Positions 23,822-32,039 are shown, counted from the first letter of the stretch. The stretch: DNA of 64,000 nt from Oscillospiraceae bacterium (GCA_025758045.1 CP107208.1:62001-126000), one strand, 5' to 3'. Notes: a model not told the origin generated them from the sequence alone. A program made the numbers and translations.

Positions 23822-24154
23822 ATGTTAGACGCTTTTCCAATTTATCACTGGTTTCACAATGGCAACCCCTACTCGGGGGCGGAGCAAGGGATGCGGTATG
23901 TCATTACGCCGGGCAAAAAGGCCGACCCGGCGGACGAGAGCGGCAAGCGAAAGATCGAGTTTTTGACCGTTACGGTCTGGCCCGGGCCGTGGAGCGTTGA
24001 GCACACCGCCGAGGAAAAGATACGATCCGCTGAGTTTGAGGGCAGCCAGGCGGGGCTGGATGCTGCCGTGGCCTGGCTGCATGAGTGCTACAAGGGTGAT
24101 ATGCCCCGCTGGACGAACATTCCGTCCATTTTGGACTGCGAGCCGGATCGCTGA
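23822..24154 (+). CDS. Hypothetical protein upstream of CobW-like GTPase
   Basis: A 110-residue protein starting MLDAFPIYHWFHNG, with AAGGAA before the ATG. It is soluble and acidic to neutral, with a PWSVEHTAEEKI segment and a helical end (GLDAAVAWLHECYKGDMPRW). It lies 31 bases before the CobW gene, so they are probably co-transcribed. I do not recognise the family. A role linked to the GTPase is a guess from position only. Confidence 0.7.
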   Translation: MLDAFPIYHWFHNGNPYSGAEQGMRYVITPGKKADPADESGKRKIEFLTVTVWPGPWSVEHTAEEKIRSAEFEGSQAGLDAAVAWLHECYKGDMPRWTNIPSILDCEPDR

Positions 24155-24185
24155 CGGTCCGGTGCAATAGAAAGAGGAAAAGCTT

Positions 24186-25142
24186 ATGGTACAGGTCGAC
24201 TTAATAACCGGCTTTTTAGGCGCAGGAAAAACAACGTTTCTGCGCAAATATGTGCACTGGCTCAACGCCCGCAGTCAGCGCGTTTGCATTTTGGAAAATG
24301 ACTTCGGCGCGGTGAACGTTGACGTAATGCTGCTGCAGGATCTGCTGGGCGACAATTGCGACATCGAGACCATCAGCGGCGGCTGCGATTGCGACACCCA
24401 CCAGCGCCGGATGCGCACCAAGCTGATCTCGCTGGCGATGCAGGGCTTTGACCGCGTACTGGTGGAACCCAGCGGCATTTTCGACGTGGACGAGTTCTAT
24501 GACGTGCTGCGGGACGAGCCACTGGACCGCTGGTACACGCTTGGCAATGTTATTGCCATTGTGGACGCGCTGCTGGAAACGCAGCTCAGCCACCAAGGCG
24601 AGTATCTGCTGGCCAGCGAAGCCGCCAGCGCGGGCATGGTGCTGATGAGCCGCTGCCAGCTGGCCGCCCCCGGCCAAGCTGAGGCAACACTGGCGCATTT
24701 GAACCGTGCGCTGGAAGCCTGCCACTGCGCCCGCCGCTTTGCTGCGGACACCGATGCGTTGTGCAAGCCCTGGGACGCCCTGACCGACGCCGATATGCAG
24801 CGGCTGGACAGCTGCGGCCACTGTCAAGCCAGCTACGTCAAGCTGCATTTTGACGAGCACAAGGCGTTCACGTCGCTGTATTTCATGGAGCTGCACCTTA
24901 CGCTGCCCCAGCTGCAGGATGCCGCTCGGGCACTGTTTGCTGATCCGGCCTGCGGGCATATTTTGCGCATCAAGGGCTTTTTGCAGACCGTTGACGGCTG
25001 GTGCGAACTGAATGCCACCCGCGACACGATGCACGTAGAGGCTATTCCCGATGGGCAGGAAGTGCTTATCATTATTGGTGAGGAACTGGACCGCTCGGCC
25101 ATCGAAGCGCATATTGGACAGAGAACTGCCGACCAGGAGTGA
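24186..25142 (+). CDS. CobW/G3E-family GTPase
   Basis: A 318-residue G3E GTPase. Motifs: Walker A GFLGAGKTTFL (residues 9-19), ILENDFGAVNVD, ISGGCDCD (65-70) at the place where CobW proteins have a Cys-x-Cys-Cys metal site, LVEPSGIFD and IVDALL. Members insert or deliver metals such as zinc, cobalt or nickel. The second half has CGHCQASYVKLHFDEHKAFTSLYF and a CobW C-terminal-like domain. Here the metal motif reads CDCD, with one cysteine replaced by Asp, so metal preference may differ. Confidence 0.88.
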   Translation: MVQVDLITGFLGAGKTTFLRKYVHWLNARSQRVCILENDFGAVNVDVMLLQDLLGDNCDIETISGGCDCDTHQRRMRTKLISLAMQGFDRVLVEPSGIFDVDEFYDVLRDEPLDRWYTLGNVIAIVDALLETQLSHQGEYLLASEAASAGMVLMSRCQLAAPGQAEATLAHLNRALEACHCARRFAADTDALCKPWDALTDADMQRLDSCGHCQASYVKLHFDEHKAFTSLYFMELHLTLPQLQDAARALFADPACGHILRIKGFLQTVDGWCELNATRDTMHVEAIPDGQEVLIIIGEELDRSAIEAHIGQRTADQE

Positions 25143-25161
25143 TTTTTGTTTGCACCTTATC

Positions 25162-25191
25162 GGCCCTGCCTACCTTACGGCAGGGCCTTTT
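25162..25191 (+). terminator. Terminator of CobW unit (repeat family A module)
   Basis: GGCCCTGCC pairs with GGCAGGGCC, then TTTT. The same hairpin module starts the repeat at 14694. Confidence 0.85.
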
Positions 25192-25235
25192 ATAATGGCA
25201 GGCCGCCGTTAGGCCTTCCTTTTGGGGCTCCAAAA
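25162..25235. repeat. Intergenic repeat family A, copy 3
   Basis: Hairpin GGCCCTGCC/GGCAGGGCC, then TATAATGG, CCGTTAGGCCTTCCTTTTGG and its partial inverse CCAAAAGGAA. The module order matches 14694-14815, but the long CGCTGTTGCGAGG tail is missing. Confidence 0.65.
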
Positions 25236-25325
25236 GGAACACATAAAAAGCAAAATGCTGTTTGAACGAGAAACCGGCCGCCAGGTGGCCGGTGAGGGAA
25301 GCCTCAAGCTGCAAGCGTAGGAAAA

Positions 25326-25706
25326 TCACTTATCAAACGCATTCGTCCCATAATACCATCGGTCCACAAAAATTTCCACGACCAACGGTAATATAACAGC
25401 CATCAACAACACCCATAGGGCCACCAGGGCGCTGGCAAGGTCGTCGGTAATCACGGTCAGGGCGCGGTGCAAAATTTTACCGGCAAACACCGGCATTGGG
25501 GTGCCAAACACCTGCAGCAGGTACCCCCAGAATTCCCCCAAACTAAACGCCCCCAAATAATCGCAGGGCAGCGTGGGGTTGCGGGTGTATACGCGGCGGC
25601 GCTGGTCGGCGTTGCGCCATAGCAGCTCCTTCTGCTTGATGTACCCCAAAACACCCATAATCAGCACGGCCATCCAGTAGGTGCCGCTGGCTTCGGTCCA
25701 GGTCAT
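25326..25706 (-). CDS. Hypothetical small membrane protein (126 aa)
   Basis: A 126-residue protein with hydrophobic segments at about 9-22 (TYWMAVLIMGVLGY) and 89-113 (a long ALVALWVLLMAVILPLVVEIF stretch), and a basic, aromatic loop between (RNADQRRRVYTRN). The ATG follows a GGGGGCC run that is only a fair ribosome site. No family is recognised. It is a lone minus-strand gene between two plus-strand units. Confidence 0.65.
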   Translation of the reverse strand: MTWTEASGTYWMAVLIMGVLGYIKQKELLWRNADQRRRVYTRNPTLPCDYLGAFSLGEFWGYLLQVFGTPMPVFAGKILHRALTVITDDLASALVALWVLLMAVILPLVVEIFVDRWYYGTNAFDK

Positions 25707-25778
25707 AGGCCGGCCCCCTTTCTGTTTAGCCCCATTCTACCCTGCATGTCGAAATTTGTCAATCTGGCGGCCGGGCTG

Positions 25779-25806
25779 TTGCAATTTTGCTACAATATGG
25801 TATACT
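25779..25806 (+). promoter_or_regulatory. Promoter of antiporter gene
   Basis: TTGCAA (25779-25784), 16-base spacer, TATACT (25801-25806). Confidence 0.65.
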
Positions 25807-25853
25807 GATAAAATATGCAAATTTAACTGCCAACTATGAAAAAAGGAGTTTTT

Positions 25854-26813
25854 ATGCTGATCCCTGTACTGCTGTTTATTGTCGGGCTGCTGTTTCTCAT
25901 TAAAGGCGGCGACTGGTTCGTGGACGGCGCATCGGCGCTGGCGCGGCGGTTCCATCTGCCCGAACTGCTGATTGGAGCCACAGTGGTGTCCATCGGCACT
26001 ACCCTGCCCGAGGTCATGGTCTCCACGATGTCGGCGCTGTCCGGCCACGGCGAGATCGCTTACGGCAACGCCATCGGTTCGGTTATCTGCAATGCGGCGC
26101 TGATCGCGGCTATCACCATTGCGGTGCGCCCGGGCAAAGTGGACCCCAAAACGCTGAAAATGCCGGTGCTGTTCTTCTTTGCGGCGGCGGCCATCTACTG
26201 CGTGGCGGCTTACGGCTTCGGCAAGTTCACCCGTCCCATGGGCTTTATCATGCTGGCGATGTTCGTGGCCTACATGGCGGCCAACATCCACCAGATGAAG
26301 AACGCCCCCGCAGAGGAGCATGAAGAGGAAGAAGAGACCATGCCCCTGCCCCGTATGCTGATGCTGCTGGTGCTGGGCGCGGTGCTGATCGCCATGGGCG
26401 CCAACCTGCTGGTGGACAACGGCACCCTGATCGCCCAGGCTTTGGGCGTGCCCGAGAGTGTTATCGCGCTGACCTTTGTGGCGCTGGGCACGTCCCTGCC
26501 GGAGCTGGTCACGGCCATTACCTCGCTCATCAAAGGCCACAGCGACCTGTCGCTGGGCAATGTTGTCGGCGCCAACGTGTTCAACCTGGTGCTGGTCAGC
26601 GGTGTGTCGGTCGCGCTGGCACCCTTCACGGTGCCACAGAGCGCCACGATCTTCGGCATGAACTCCAGCCTGGTGCTGGAAATCCCCGTTATGATTGCGG
26701 TTATGGTACTGTTGACCGCGCCGGCCTTGGTTAGGGGAAAGCTTAGCCGTGTGCAGGGTGTGGCGCTGCTGGTAATTTACGCAGTGTTCTGCGGGATTCA
26801 GTTTACGCTTTGA
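25854..26813 (+). CDS. Sodium/calcium exchanger-family antiporter
   Basis: A 319-residue membrane protein of the CaCA family. The two signature alpha-repeats are present: GATVVSIGTTLPEVMVS in the first half and LTFVALGTSLPELVTAI in the second, with GNAIGSVICN and GNVVGANVFN partners. The halves are joined by an acidic loop, HEEEEET. It exchanges calcium or potassium for sodium or protons at the membrane. The start at 25854 is chosen because AAAGGAG lies between it and the earlier in-frame ATG at 25836. Confidence 0.93.
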   Translation: MLIPVLLFIVGLLFLIKGGDWFVDGASALARRFHLPELLIGATVVSIGTTLPEVMVSTMSALSGHGEIAYGNAIGSVICNAALIAAITIAVRPGKVDPKTLKMPVLFFFAAAAIYCVAAYGFGKFTRPMGFIMLAMFVAYMAANIHQMKNAPAEEHEEEEETMPLPRMLMLLVLGAVLIAMGANLLVDNGTLIAQALGVPESVIALTFVALGTSLPELVTAITSLIKGHSDLSLGNVVGANVFNLVLVSGVSVALAPFTVPQSATIFGMNSSLVLEIPVMIAVMVLLTAPALVRGKLSRVQGVALLVIYAVFCGIQFTL

Positions 26814-26832
26814 TTTTAATATGTTGCTTTGC

Positions 26833-26865
26833 GGGCGTCACCACCATGCGGTGACGTCCTTTTTT
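26833..26865 (+). terminator. Terminator of antiporter gene
   Basis: GGCGTCACC pairs with GGTGACGTC, then TTTTTT. Confidence 0.85.
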
Positions 26866-26869
26866 CGTG

Positions 26870-26905
26870 GCATCTTATCCAAGGCCTACCTTTTTTGTGA
26901 CCAAA
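26870..26905. repeat. Intergenic repeat family A, short copy 4
   Basis: CCTACCTTTTTTGTGACCAAAAG resembles the core of the copies at 10015 and 14749; the rest is lost. Confidence 0.45.
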
Positions 26906-26934
26906 AGAGTACGCATAGCGGCTAGAAGCCGTTA

Positions 26935-26966
26935 AAAAAGGGGGACACCACATGGTGGTGTCCCCC
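26935..26966 (-). terminator. Terminator of UPF0303 gene
   Basis: GGGGGACACCAC pairs with GTGGTGTCCCCC with a three-base loop and a T-run on the minus strand. Confidence 0.9.
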
Positions 26967-26992
26967 GCCGGCCGCAAAAAGCCAATCAAAAA

Positions 26993-27460
26993 TTATTTTT
27001 TCTTACTCTCCCAGTAAGCCTTCACCGTTTCGCACAGCAGCGCGTGGTCCTTCAAATGCGGCAAACCGGAAATAATCGCCGCACCGCGGAACTCGCCGTT
27101 GACGTACAGCGGGAAGCCACCGCCGCAGAAGGCGTAGTGCTCCTCGTCATGCTGCCAGGGGGCCTTGGCACCGTACAGCTCCCGCTCCACGGCGGCGCGC
27201 AGGCTGGTGGTGCCGGTCAGCTGCACAGTGCGCTGCTTCTTGTCCATCCAGTTGTTGTTGGTGGCGTCGGTGCCCGGCAGGAAGGACTGATACAAAATCA
27301 TGCCATCCAGCACAATGCGCACCGCAATCGGCTTGGGAGCCTTCTCCCCCGCCGCACGCAGGGCGCTGCCCAGGGCGTAGGCATCGTTAAAATCAAAGCT
27401 GTCAAACCGCACGGTGTTTTCCAGTTCGGTCAGTTCCTTTAAAAGAGCTTCATCATACAT
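26993..27460 (-). CDS. UPF0303/DUF336 heme-degrading-like protein
   Basis: A 155-residue protein starting MYDEALLKEL; AAGGAG lies nine bases before this ATG, while a TTG nine bases further up is less likely. It belongs to the UPF0303/HbpS-like fold: FDFNDAYALGSALRAAGEK, SFLPGTDATNNNWMDKKQRTV and HYAFCGGGFPLYVNGEFRGAAIISGLP. Relatives bind heme or other small ligands, but the function of this branch is unclear. It is a single gene with its own terminator. Confidence 0.85.
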   Translation of the reverse strand: MYDEALLKELTELENTVRFDSFDFNDAYALGSALRAAGEKAPKPIAVRIVLDGMILYQSFLPGTDATNNNWMDKKQRTVQLTGTTSLRAAVERELYGAKAPWQHDEEHYAFCGGGFPLYVNGEFRGAAIISGLPHLKDHALLCETVKAYWESKKK

Positions 27461-27560
27461 ACAAAACAACTCCTTTTGCGGCAGCGCGGGCCGCCGTACA
27501 AATTTTCTCCGCCATTACTATAGCACAAGCGCCGCCAAAATGCGAGAGCAAAAATATACA

Positions 27561-27600
27561 AAAAGCCGCCCCAGCCTACTAACTGGGGCGGCAAATTTTT
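27561..27600 (-). terminator. Terminator of permease gene
   Basis: GCCGCCCCAG pairs with CTGGGGCGGC; the minus strand continues TTTTTGTATATTTTTG. Confidence 0.9.
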
Positions 27601-27628
27601 GCTGCTTAAATCAAAGCTGCGTCAGGCC

Positions 27629-29026
27629 TTAAGAAAGGAACCACTCAGGGCCAAGGCCGGTGACCGTAAAGGCGGTCAGGATGTACAGCAGAATGGAGCA
27701 GATGTAAGCAAACGGGATGGACAGCTTCAGGTAGTCGCGAGACTCGACCTTGGTGTAAGCCAGGCCCCAGGCGATCCAGCTCTGGGTGATGCAGGAACCA
27801 ACGTTGACGGTGGTTGCCGGGATGGTGAACACGCAGAACAGGAACGGCACGCTGAAGTGACCAACGGCGGACAGCACACCCAGGGTGGCAGCGCCGCAGC
27901 CGTACAGGGTCAGGGGACCACGGAAGAAGCCCAGGATAGACAGGGCTGCAAACAGGGCGCAGACCACATACTCATTGGTGGGCATGATGCCGCCCAGAAC
28001 TTCCTTGAAGTACGGGGAAGCGTAAGAAGCGCAGGTGTTGAACATGGGCAGGGTCAGCAGGAAGCCAACCAGCGGAGCGGTGTCGACCACGCCGTCATAG
28101 TACAGCTTGTTGACCAGCTGGCAGTTCTCTTTGAAAGATTTGTTCATCTTGCCGCAGAGGAACAGGGCAGCGAAACCAGCGATGACGAAGCCGCCGATAA
28201 CAGAGAAGTCGAGCCAGATCTTCAGAACGACGGGAACGATGGGCAGGATCAGAGCGATCAGCGGGGCATCGGTCTGGGTGTTCTTCGGGGCAGCCTGGGC
28301 AGCCCAGGCGTGGCTCTTCTTGCCGATCTTCAGGTAGATACCGGTCAGCACGGAGACAACCACGACGCTGATGATCAGCGCATAGATGCCCCAGTGAGAG
28401 GTGTACCAGCTGAAGGAGAACTCAGGCATCTCATCAGAAGCGCAGATGAAGGCGCGCAGCTGAGAGAACTGCAGGACGGGGTTCAGGTACATACCAGCGG
28501 AGACCGAACCCATGAAGGTGAACATGGCGATTGCCTTGGGGATGCCCAGGGACATCAGGATGGGCAGGACGATAACGCCGATGGCGATAACGGGGCCGGC
28601 GCCCATCATGGCGGTGAAGATGAAGGCAGTCACAACGTTCAGCAGAACGATGGTGATGATGGGACGGTCGCCGCCCAGCTCAACAGTCTTACGGATCAGG
28701 GTGGAGGCGATGCCGGTCTCCATCAGGACGCGGCCAAACCAGGCGCCCCAGCAGACGTTGACCAGCGTGGTGCCCCAGCCTTCAGGGGCGGACTGGTAGA
28801 TCTTGTTCAGGATCGAAACCAGCGTAGTGCCGGAGTCACCGCCGAACTGCAGGATGGGGTTCTCTGCAATAAACGTGGGAGATGCGACCAGAGTGCCCAG
28901 CAGAGAAAGGGCAGTCCAGACGATGGAGATGATCAGGAAGCCGATCATCAGGTTGTGACCTTTTACGCAGTAGTAGGCCAGGCCGAAAAAGGTCAGGACG
29001 AGGATAATGCCAATCACAAATTCCAT
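27629..29026 (-). CDS. Ion-transporter-superfamily permease (GntP/citrate-like)
   Basis: A 465-residue protein with about eleven to twelve membrane segments. The start MEFVIG is chosen because AAGGAGGAA lies directly before it. Architecture is two similar halves with GNNP-like re-entrant stretches (MMGAGPVIAIGVIVLPILMSLGIPKA; FTIPATTVNVGSCITQSW) and the start FVIGIILVLTFFGLAYYCVKGHNLM found in gluconate/citrate-type carriers. It is therefore a probable secondary transporter for an organic acid; substrate and coupling ion are unknown. It stands alone, with a promoter and a leader hairpin. Confidence 0.75.
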   Translation of the reverse strand: MEFVIGIILVLTFFGLAYYCVKGHNLMIGFLIISIVWTALSLLGTLVASPTFIAENPILQFGGDSGTTLVSILNKIYQSAPEGWGTTLVNVCWGAWFGRVLMETGIASTLIRKTVELGGDRPIITIVLLNVVTAFIFTAMMGAGPVIAIGVIVLPILMSLGIPKAIAMFTFMGSVSAGMYLNPVLQFSQLRAFICASDEMPEFSFSWYTSHWGIYALIISVVVVSVLTGIYLKIGKKSHAWAAQAAPKNTQTDAPLIALILPIVPVVLKIWLDFSVIGGFVIAGFAALFLCGKMNKSFKENCQLVNKLYYDGVVDTAPLVGFLLTLPMFNTCASYASPYFKEVLGGIMPTNEYVVCALFAALSILGFFRGPLTLYGCGAATLGVLSAVGHFSVPFLFCVFTIPATTVNVGSCITQSWIAWGLAYTKVESRDYLKLSIPFAYICSILLYILTAFTVTGLGPEWFLS

Positions 29027-29051
29027 AAAAAAATTCCTCCTTCTCATGGTA

Positions 29052-29073
29052 GTCGCTTACAAAGGTGCGTAAG
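29052..29073 (-). promoter_or_regulatory. Leader hairpin upstream of permease
   Basis: CGCTTAC pairs with GTAAGCG across eight bases, 16 bases upstream of the ribosome site. It is inside the transcript predicted from the promoter at 29100-29128. Confidence 0.5.
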
Positions 29074-29099
29074 CGCAATGTGATTGAAAGATCGTGTTA

Positions 29100-29128
29100 A
29101 GTATAGCAGATTTTATGCAAAATGGCAA
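29100..29128 (-). promoter_or_regulatory. Promoter of permease gene
   Basis: On the minus strand TTGCCA (29123-29128), 17-base spacer, TATACT (29100-29105). Confidence 0.65.
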
Positions 29129-29394
29129 TAATATATTTCAAGAAAATAGAAAAAGTTTGAAATAATTGTTAACAAACGATGTATCGCTCATTCTTTGCCC
29201 ATGGTGAAAAAAGTTATGAAGTACGATAGATTACCCTGCAGTTTGTAGGGATTAACCTAACCTTTATGCAATCCGCACAACTTAGCACTGCACGGGTTTT
29301 ACGCTCGAAAAAGAATTTTGTCGGAATATTTGTTTTTTGGGAAATGGTGTGTTACACTATATTTAATATAGGTAGGGTGGGTTGCTGCTCCGGC
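29129..29394. other. AT-rich gap without a gene
   Basis: This stretch is much richer in A/T than its neighbours and holds no gene with a start and ribosome site. It leads into the GGDEF fragment and probably marks a deletion scar. Confidence 0.45.
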
Positions 29395-29481
29395 CTGCAG
29401 GTGCTGGACAGAGTGCGAAAGCAGGCCGACACCGCCATGTACGAGCAGAAAAAGCTGCACAAGCGCCTGCGCAGCGAGTGA
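29395..29481 (+). pseudogene. C-terminal fragment of a GGDEF-domain gene
   Basis: The plus frame reads LQVLDRVRKQADTAMYEQK... then KLHKRLRSE and a stop. RxADxAMYxxK is the fixed C-terminal end of diguanylate cyclase (GGDEF) domains. The active-site loop and the rest of the protein are missing; upstream is AT-rich noncoding DNA. It is therefore a remnant, not a working cyclase. Confidence 0.75.
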
Positions 29482-29490
29482 GGTGCCGCC

Positions 29491-29700
29491 ATGACTTACG
29501 TAGTAAAACGCATAGACGAACAGATGTACGGCTGCGAGGAACCCGCCCCGGGGGCGGAGGTTTTGGTCGATGTGACCCTGGTTGCGACCGACGGGGTGAA
29601 GCGGGTACTCCCCTACCCCGATGCAGCTTTGGCCGCCGCGGATATTAACGAAGGGGATACGGCGGTTTTAACTGCTGATGGGTTGCTGAAAAAAGTATAA
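29491..29700 (+). CDS. Hypothetical protein after GGDEF remnant (69 aa)
   Basis: A 69-residue acidic protein, MTYVVKRIDEQMYGCEEP..., with GAGGTG seven bases before the ATG. The sequence is beta-rich (AEVLVDVTLVATDGVKRVLPYPDAAL, GDTAVLTADGLLKKV) and forms a complete small domain. It begins nine bases after the GGDEF fragment, so it was likely in an operon with the lost cyclase gene. A terminator follows. Function unknown. Confidence 0.65.
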   Translation: MTYVVKRIDEQMYGCEEPAPGAEVLVDVTLVATDGVKRVLPYPDAALAAADINEGDTAVLTADGLLKKV

Positions 29701-29713
29701 TAGCATGCAGTGC

Positions 29714-29747
29714 AAAAGAGGGACCACCTTGCGGTCCCTCTTTTCTT
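29714..29747 (+). terminator. Terminator
   Basis: AAAAGAGGGACC pairs with GGTCCCTCTTTT; T-rich tail. Confidence 0.85.
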
Positions 29748-29781
29748 ATAAAAAAGCCCTGCCGCAAAGTAGGCAGGGCCG
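29748..29781 (-). terminator. Terminator of MATE remnant
   Basis: On the minus strand the GGCCCTGCC...GGCAGGGC hairpin is followed by TTTTTT. It shares its stem with repeat family A. Confidence 0.75.
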
Positions 29782-29789
29782 AAGCACCG

Positions 29790-30060
29790 AAACAAAAAAT
29801 CAAGCAAATCTCCTGGTCGGTCTATACCACACCCCAGTGCAATCAAAATCAACAGCGCGGTAAACGACAAACTGATCGGATACACCAGCATGATAGTTTG
29901 GAAGGTGCGGCTGCAGGGGAAGACAAGGTACACCTATGCCCACCATGGCCAGGCCGCCGCGTTGAACAGCTGCTCCAGTACAGCGGTAGCCGCCACAGGC
30001 AGTGCAAACAGCGGCAGCTTGTTCCGAATCGACCCGTTCAGCATGTCGATCTTGTTTTCT
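29790..30060 (-). pseudogene. MATE efflux gene reduced to its two ends
   Basis: On the minus strand, 30044 downward reads MLNGSIRNKLPLFALPVAAT, then AVLEQLFNAA, the standard start of MATE-family exporters; it soon hits a stop. From about 29935 another frame reads VYLVFPCSRTFQTIMLVYPI and continues through SLSFTALLILIAL, the standard C-terminus of the same family. The roughly 400 residues in between are gone, with a frame change at the joint. This is a large internal deletion. Confidence 0.75.
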
Positions 30061-30105
30061 TAATGCTTTTGAAATAGCTGTGTTGTTTTTGACCCTTCCG
30101 TTCCG

Positions 30106-30519
30106 TTATCCGTGTAGTTCCAAAACCGAGATCTCCCCCATTGGTACCTCGGTGCCGTCAGCCATAATCAGCAGTCCCTCAAGCTCTGCCATCTTCTTTA
30201 CCACGCCGGTCACGGTGCAGTAGGCACCGCCTGCCTTGCGGGTGTCGGGCACAAAATAGCAGACTTCCACGGTAGGATGCTCTTTTTTGGTCAGTGCATC
30301 CCGCACGGTTTGCAGCGTTTCGTCCAGTGCAGCCTGCTCGTACTCGTCCAGGGTGATGCGCTGGTCGGTCAGGCGGGCGGTCTCCCGCAGGGCGGCGTCC
30401 AGCCCGGTCAGCGCTGCAAAGGGCGAAAACTGCGCCGCGCGGTCGGCCCGAGCCATCGGTGCGTGCTTCTGCGAGACATGATGCGGTAGGTTGATAATGT
30501 CGTCATAGCGGTGGGTCAT
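30106..30519 (-). CDS. YolD-like protein
   Basis: A 137-residue protein of the YolD-like family. RYDDIINLPHHVSQKHAPMARADRAAQFSPFAALTG is the conserved N-terminal signature, and VTGVVKKMAELEGLLIMADG the C-terminal one. These proteins are encoded next to Y-family polymerases in Firmicutes and are thought to modulate them, by analogy with UmuD. Here the ATG overlaps the polymerase stop by four bases, so both are translated together. Confidence 0.9.
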   Translation of the reverse strand: MTHRYDDIINLPHHVSQKHAPMARADRAAQFSPFAALTGLDAALRETARLTDQRITLDEYEQAALDETLQTVRDALTKKEHPTVEVCYFVPDTRKAGGAYCTVTGVVKKMAELEGLLIMADGTEVPMGEISVLELHG

Positions 30520-32039
30520 GCCTTGTGCCCTCCGATCTGTGCGTTGCGCTCCATGGCGGTGGCACCCTCCTGCAGGTCCATGCCCTTGATGATGGCATTT
30601 TTCCCGAACTTCTTTTTAATGGCCAGCATGGCTTGTTGGCGGCGGCGCTCCCGCTCCAGCTCCTTTTCCTCGGCGGCGGCCTGCTGCTGGGCGCTTTCGG
30701 TGATGGAGAAAAAGTCCAGCTGCTCGCAGCTGTCCTTCTCACGGGCGGCGTCTTCGTCCAGCACGCGGCAGGCCACCAGGTTCACCCGCCGTACCAGCAG
30801 GCGCTTGTCTACAATGCGGTCAAAAAGCTCTGTCACAGCGTCCAAAATCGACCGCGTGGAGGACGTGTACTGCCTTAAATTCGTTGTGCCGTGGGCATGC
30901 TTGGGGATCTGCCGCCCGTAGCGGTCGGTGGCAACAGGGCCATGGTAGGCCGCATTGCGGGTGGGGTCGGTCAGATTTTCCCGGTCGTAGCCCACGGTCA
31001 GCACCAGCTGGTTGGTCATCAGGTGTTTGTCCACCAGGTCCAGCGCCAGCTGGTCAGCCATTTCCCGCACGATGAGCCGTGCCTGGTCGGCGGGCGTAGC
31101 GCAGTGCAGTACTTGGCCGCTGCCGCAGCTGTTGGCGGCTGGCTTGTAGGCCTTGATGTCCGCAATGGTGCAGGGTTCCCAGCCCCAGGCGTGGTCGATG
31201 AGCAGCTCGGCGTTGACGCCGAATAGCCGGTAAAGCATCTCCTCGTTGTAAAAATCCTGCGGCCCGCCCAGCGAACACCGTGCTACGTCACCCATCGTGA
31301 ACATATTGTGGGTCTCCAGCTTTTGGGCGATGCCCTTGCCCACCTGCCAAAAATCCGTCAGCGGGGTGTGGTCCCACAGCAGGCGGCGGTAGCGCATCTC
31401 GTCCAGCGCGGCGATGCGCACGCCGTTTTCGTCCGGCTGGATGTGTTTGGCGCGGATGTCCATGGCGACCTTGGCCAGATACAGGTTGGTGCCGATGCCC
31501 GCCGTGGCCGTGATGCCGGTGGTGGCCAAAATGTCCAAAATCATCTTGCGGGCAAATTCTTTCGACGTTAGGCCGTATAATTTCAAGTAGGCGGTGGCGT
31601 CCAGAAACACCTCGTCGATGGAGTAGCTGTGGATGTCCTCCGGCGCGACATACTTTAAATAAACGTTGTAGATACGTGTACTTTGCTGGATGTAGTGGGC
31701 CATCTGGGGCGGCGCAATGATGTAGTCCAGCGCCCAATCCGGGTGGTCGGCCAGCTCCCGCGCGTCGCAGCTTTTGCCGGTAAAGGTGCGGTTGGGGGCG
31801 TTCAGGCGGCGCATACCATTGACCTGCCCCACCTTTTGGATGACCTCAAACAGCCGGGCGCGGCCGGGGATGCCGTAGGCTTTCAGTGCCGGGGACACCG
31901 CCAGGCAGATGGTCTTTTCGGTGCGGGAGGGGTCCGCCACAACGAGGTTGGTTTGCAGCGGGTCCAGCCCGCGCTCCACACACTCCACCGAAGCGTAGAA
32001 CGATTTCAAGTCGATGGCCATATAAATTCTCTGCGGCAT
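30516..32039 (-). CDS. Y-family (UmuC/DinB-type) DNA polymerase
   Basis: A 507-residue translesion polymerase. The start MPQRIYMAIDLKSFYASVE is chosen for its preceding GAGGGGG. Asp10 in AIDLKSFYASVE and the second acidic pair in YSIDEVFLDAT bind catalytic metals; TGITATAGIGTNLYLAK follows, then the little-finger domain. The C-terminal 60 residues (EEKELERERRRQQAMLAIKKKFG, ending MERNAQIGG) are the helical tail typical of the UvrX/YqjW branch. It copies damaged DNA during stress. No clear LexA box was found upstream. Confidence 0.92.
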   Translation of the reverse strand: MPQRIYMAIDLKSFYASVECVERGLDPLQTNLVVADPSRTEKTICLAVSPALKAYGIPGRARLFEVIQKVGQVNGMRRLNAPNRTFTGKSCDARELADHPDWALDYIIAPPQMAHYIQQSTRIYNVYLKYVAPEDIHSYSIDEVFLDATAYLKLYGLTSKEFARKMILDILATTGITATAGIGTNLYLAKVAMDIRAKHIQPDENGVRIAALDEMRYRRLLWDHTPLTDFWQVGKGIAQKLETHNMFTMGDVARCSLGGPQDFYNEEMLYRLFGVNAELLIDHAWGWEPCTIADIKAYKPAANSCGSGQVLHCATPADQARLIVREMADQLALDLVDKHLMTNQLVLTVGYDRENLTDPTRNAAYHGPVATDRYGRQIPKHAHGTTNLRQYTSSTRSILDAVTELFDRIVDKRLLVRRVNLVACRVLDEDAAREKDSCEQLDFFSITESAQQQAAAEEKELERERRRQQAMLAIKKKFGKNAIIKGMDLQEGATAMERNAQIGGHKA

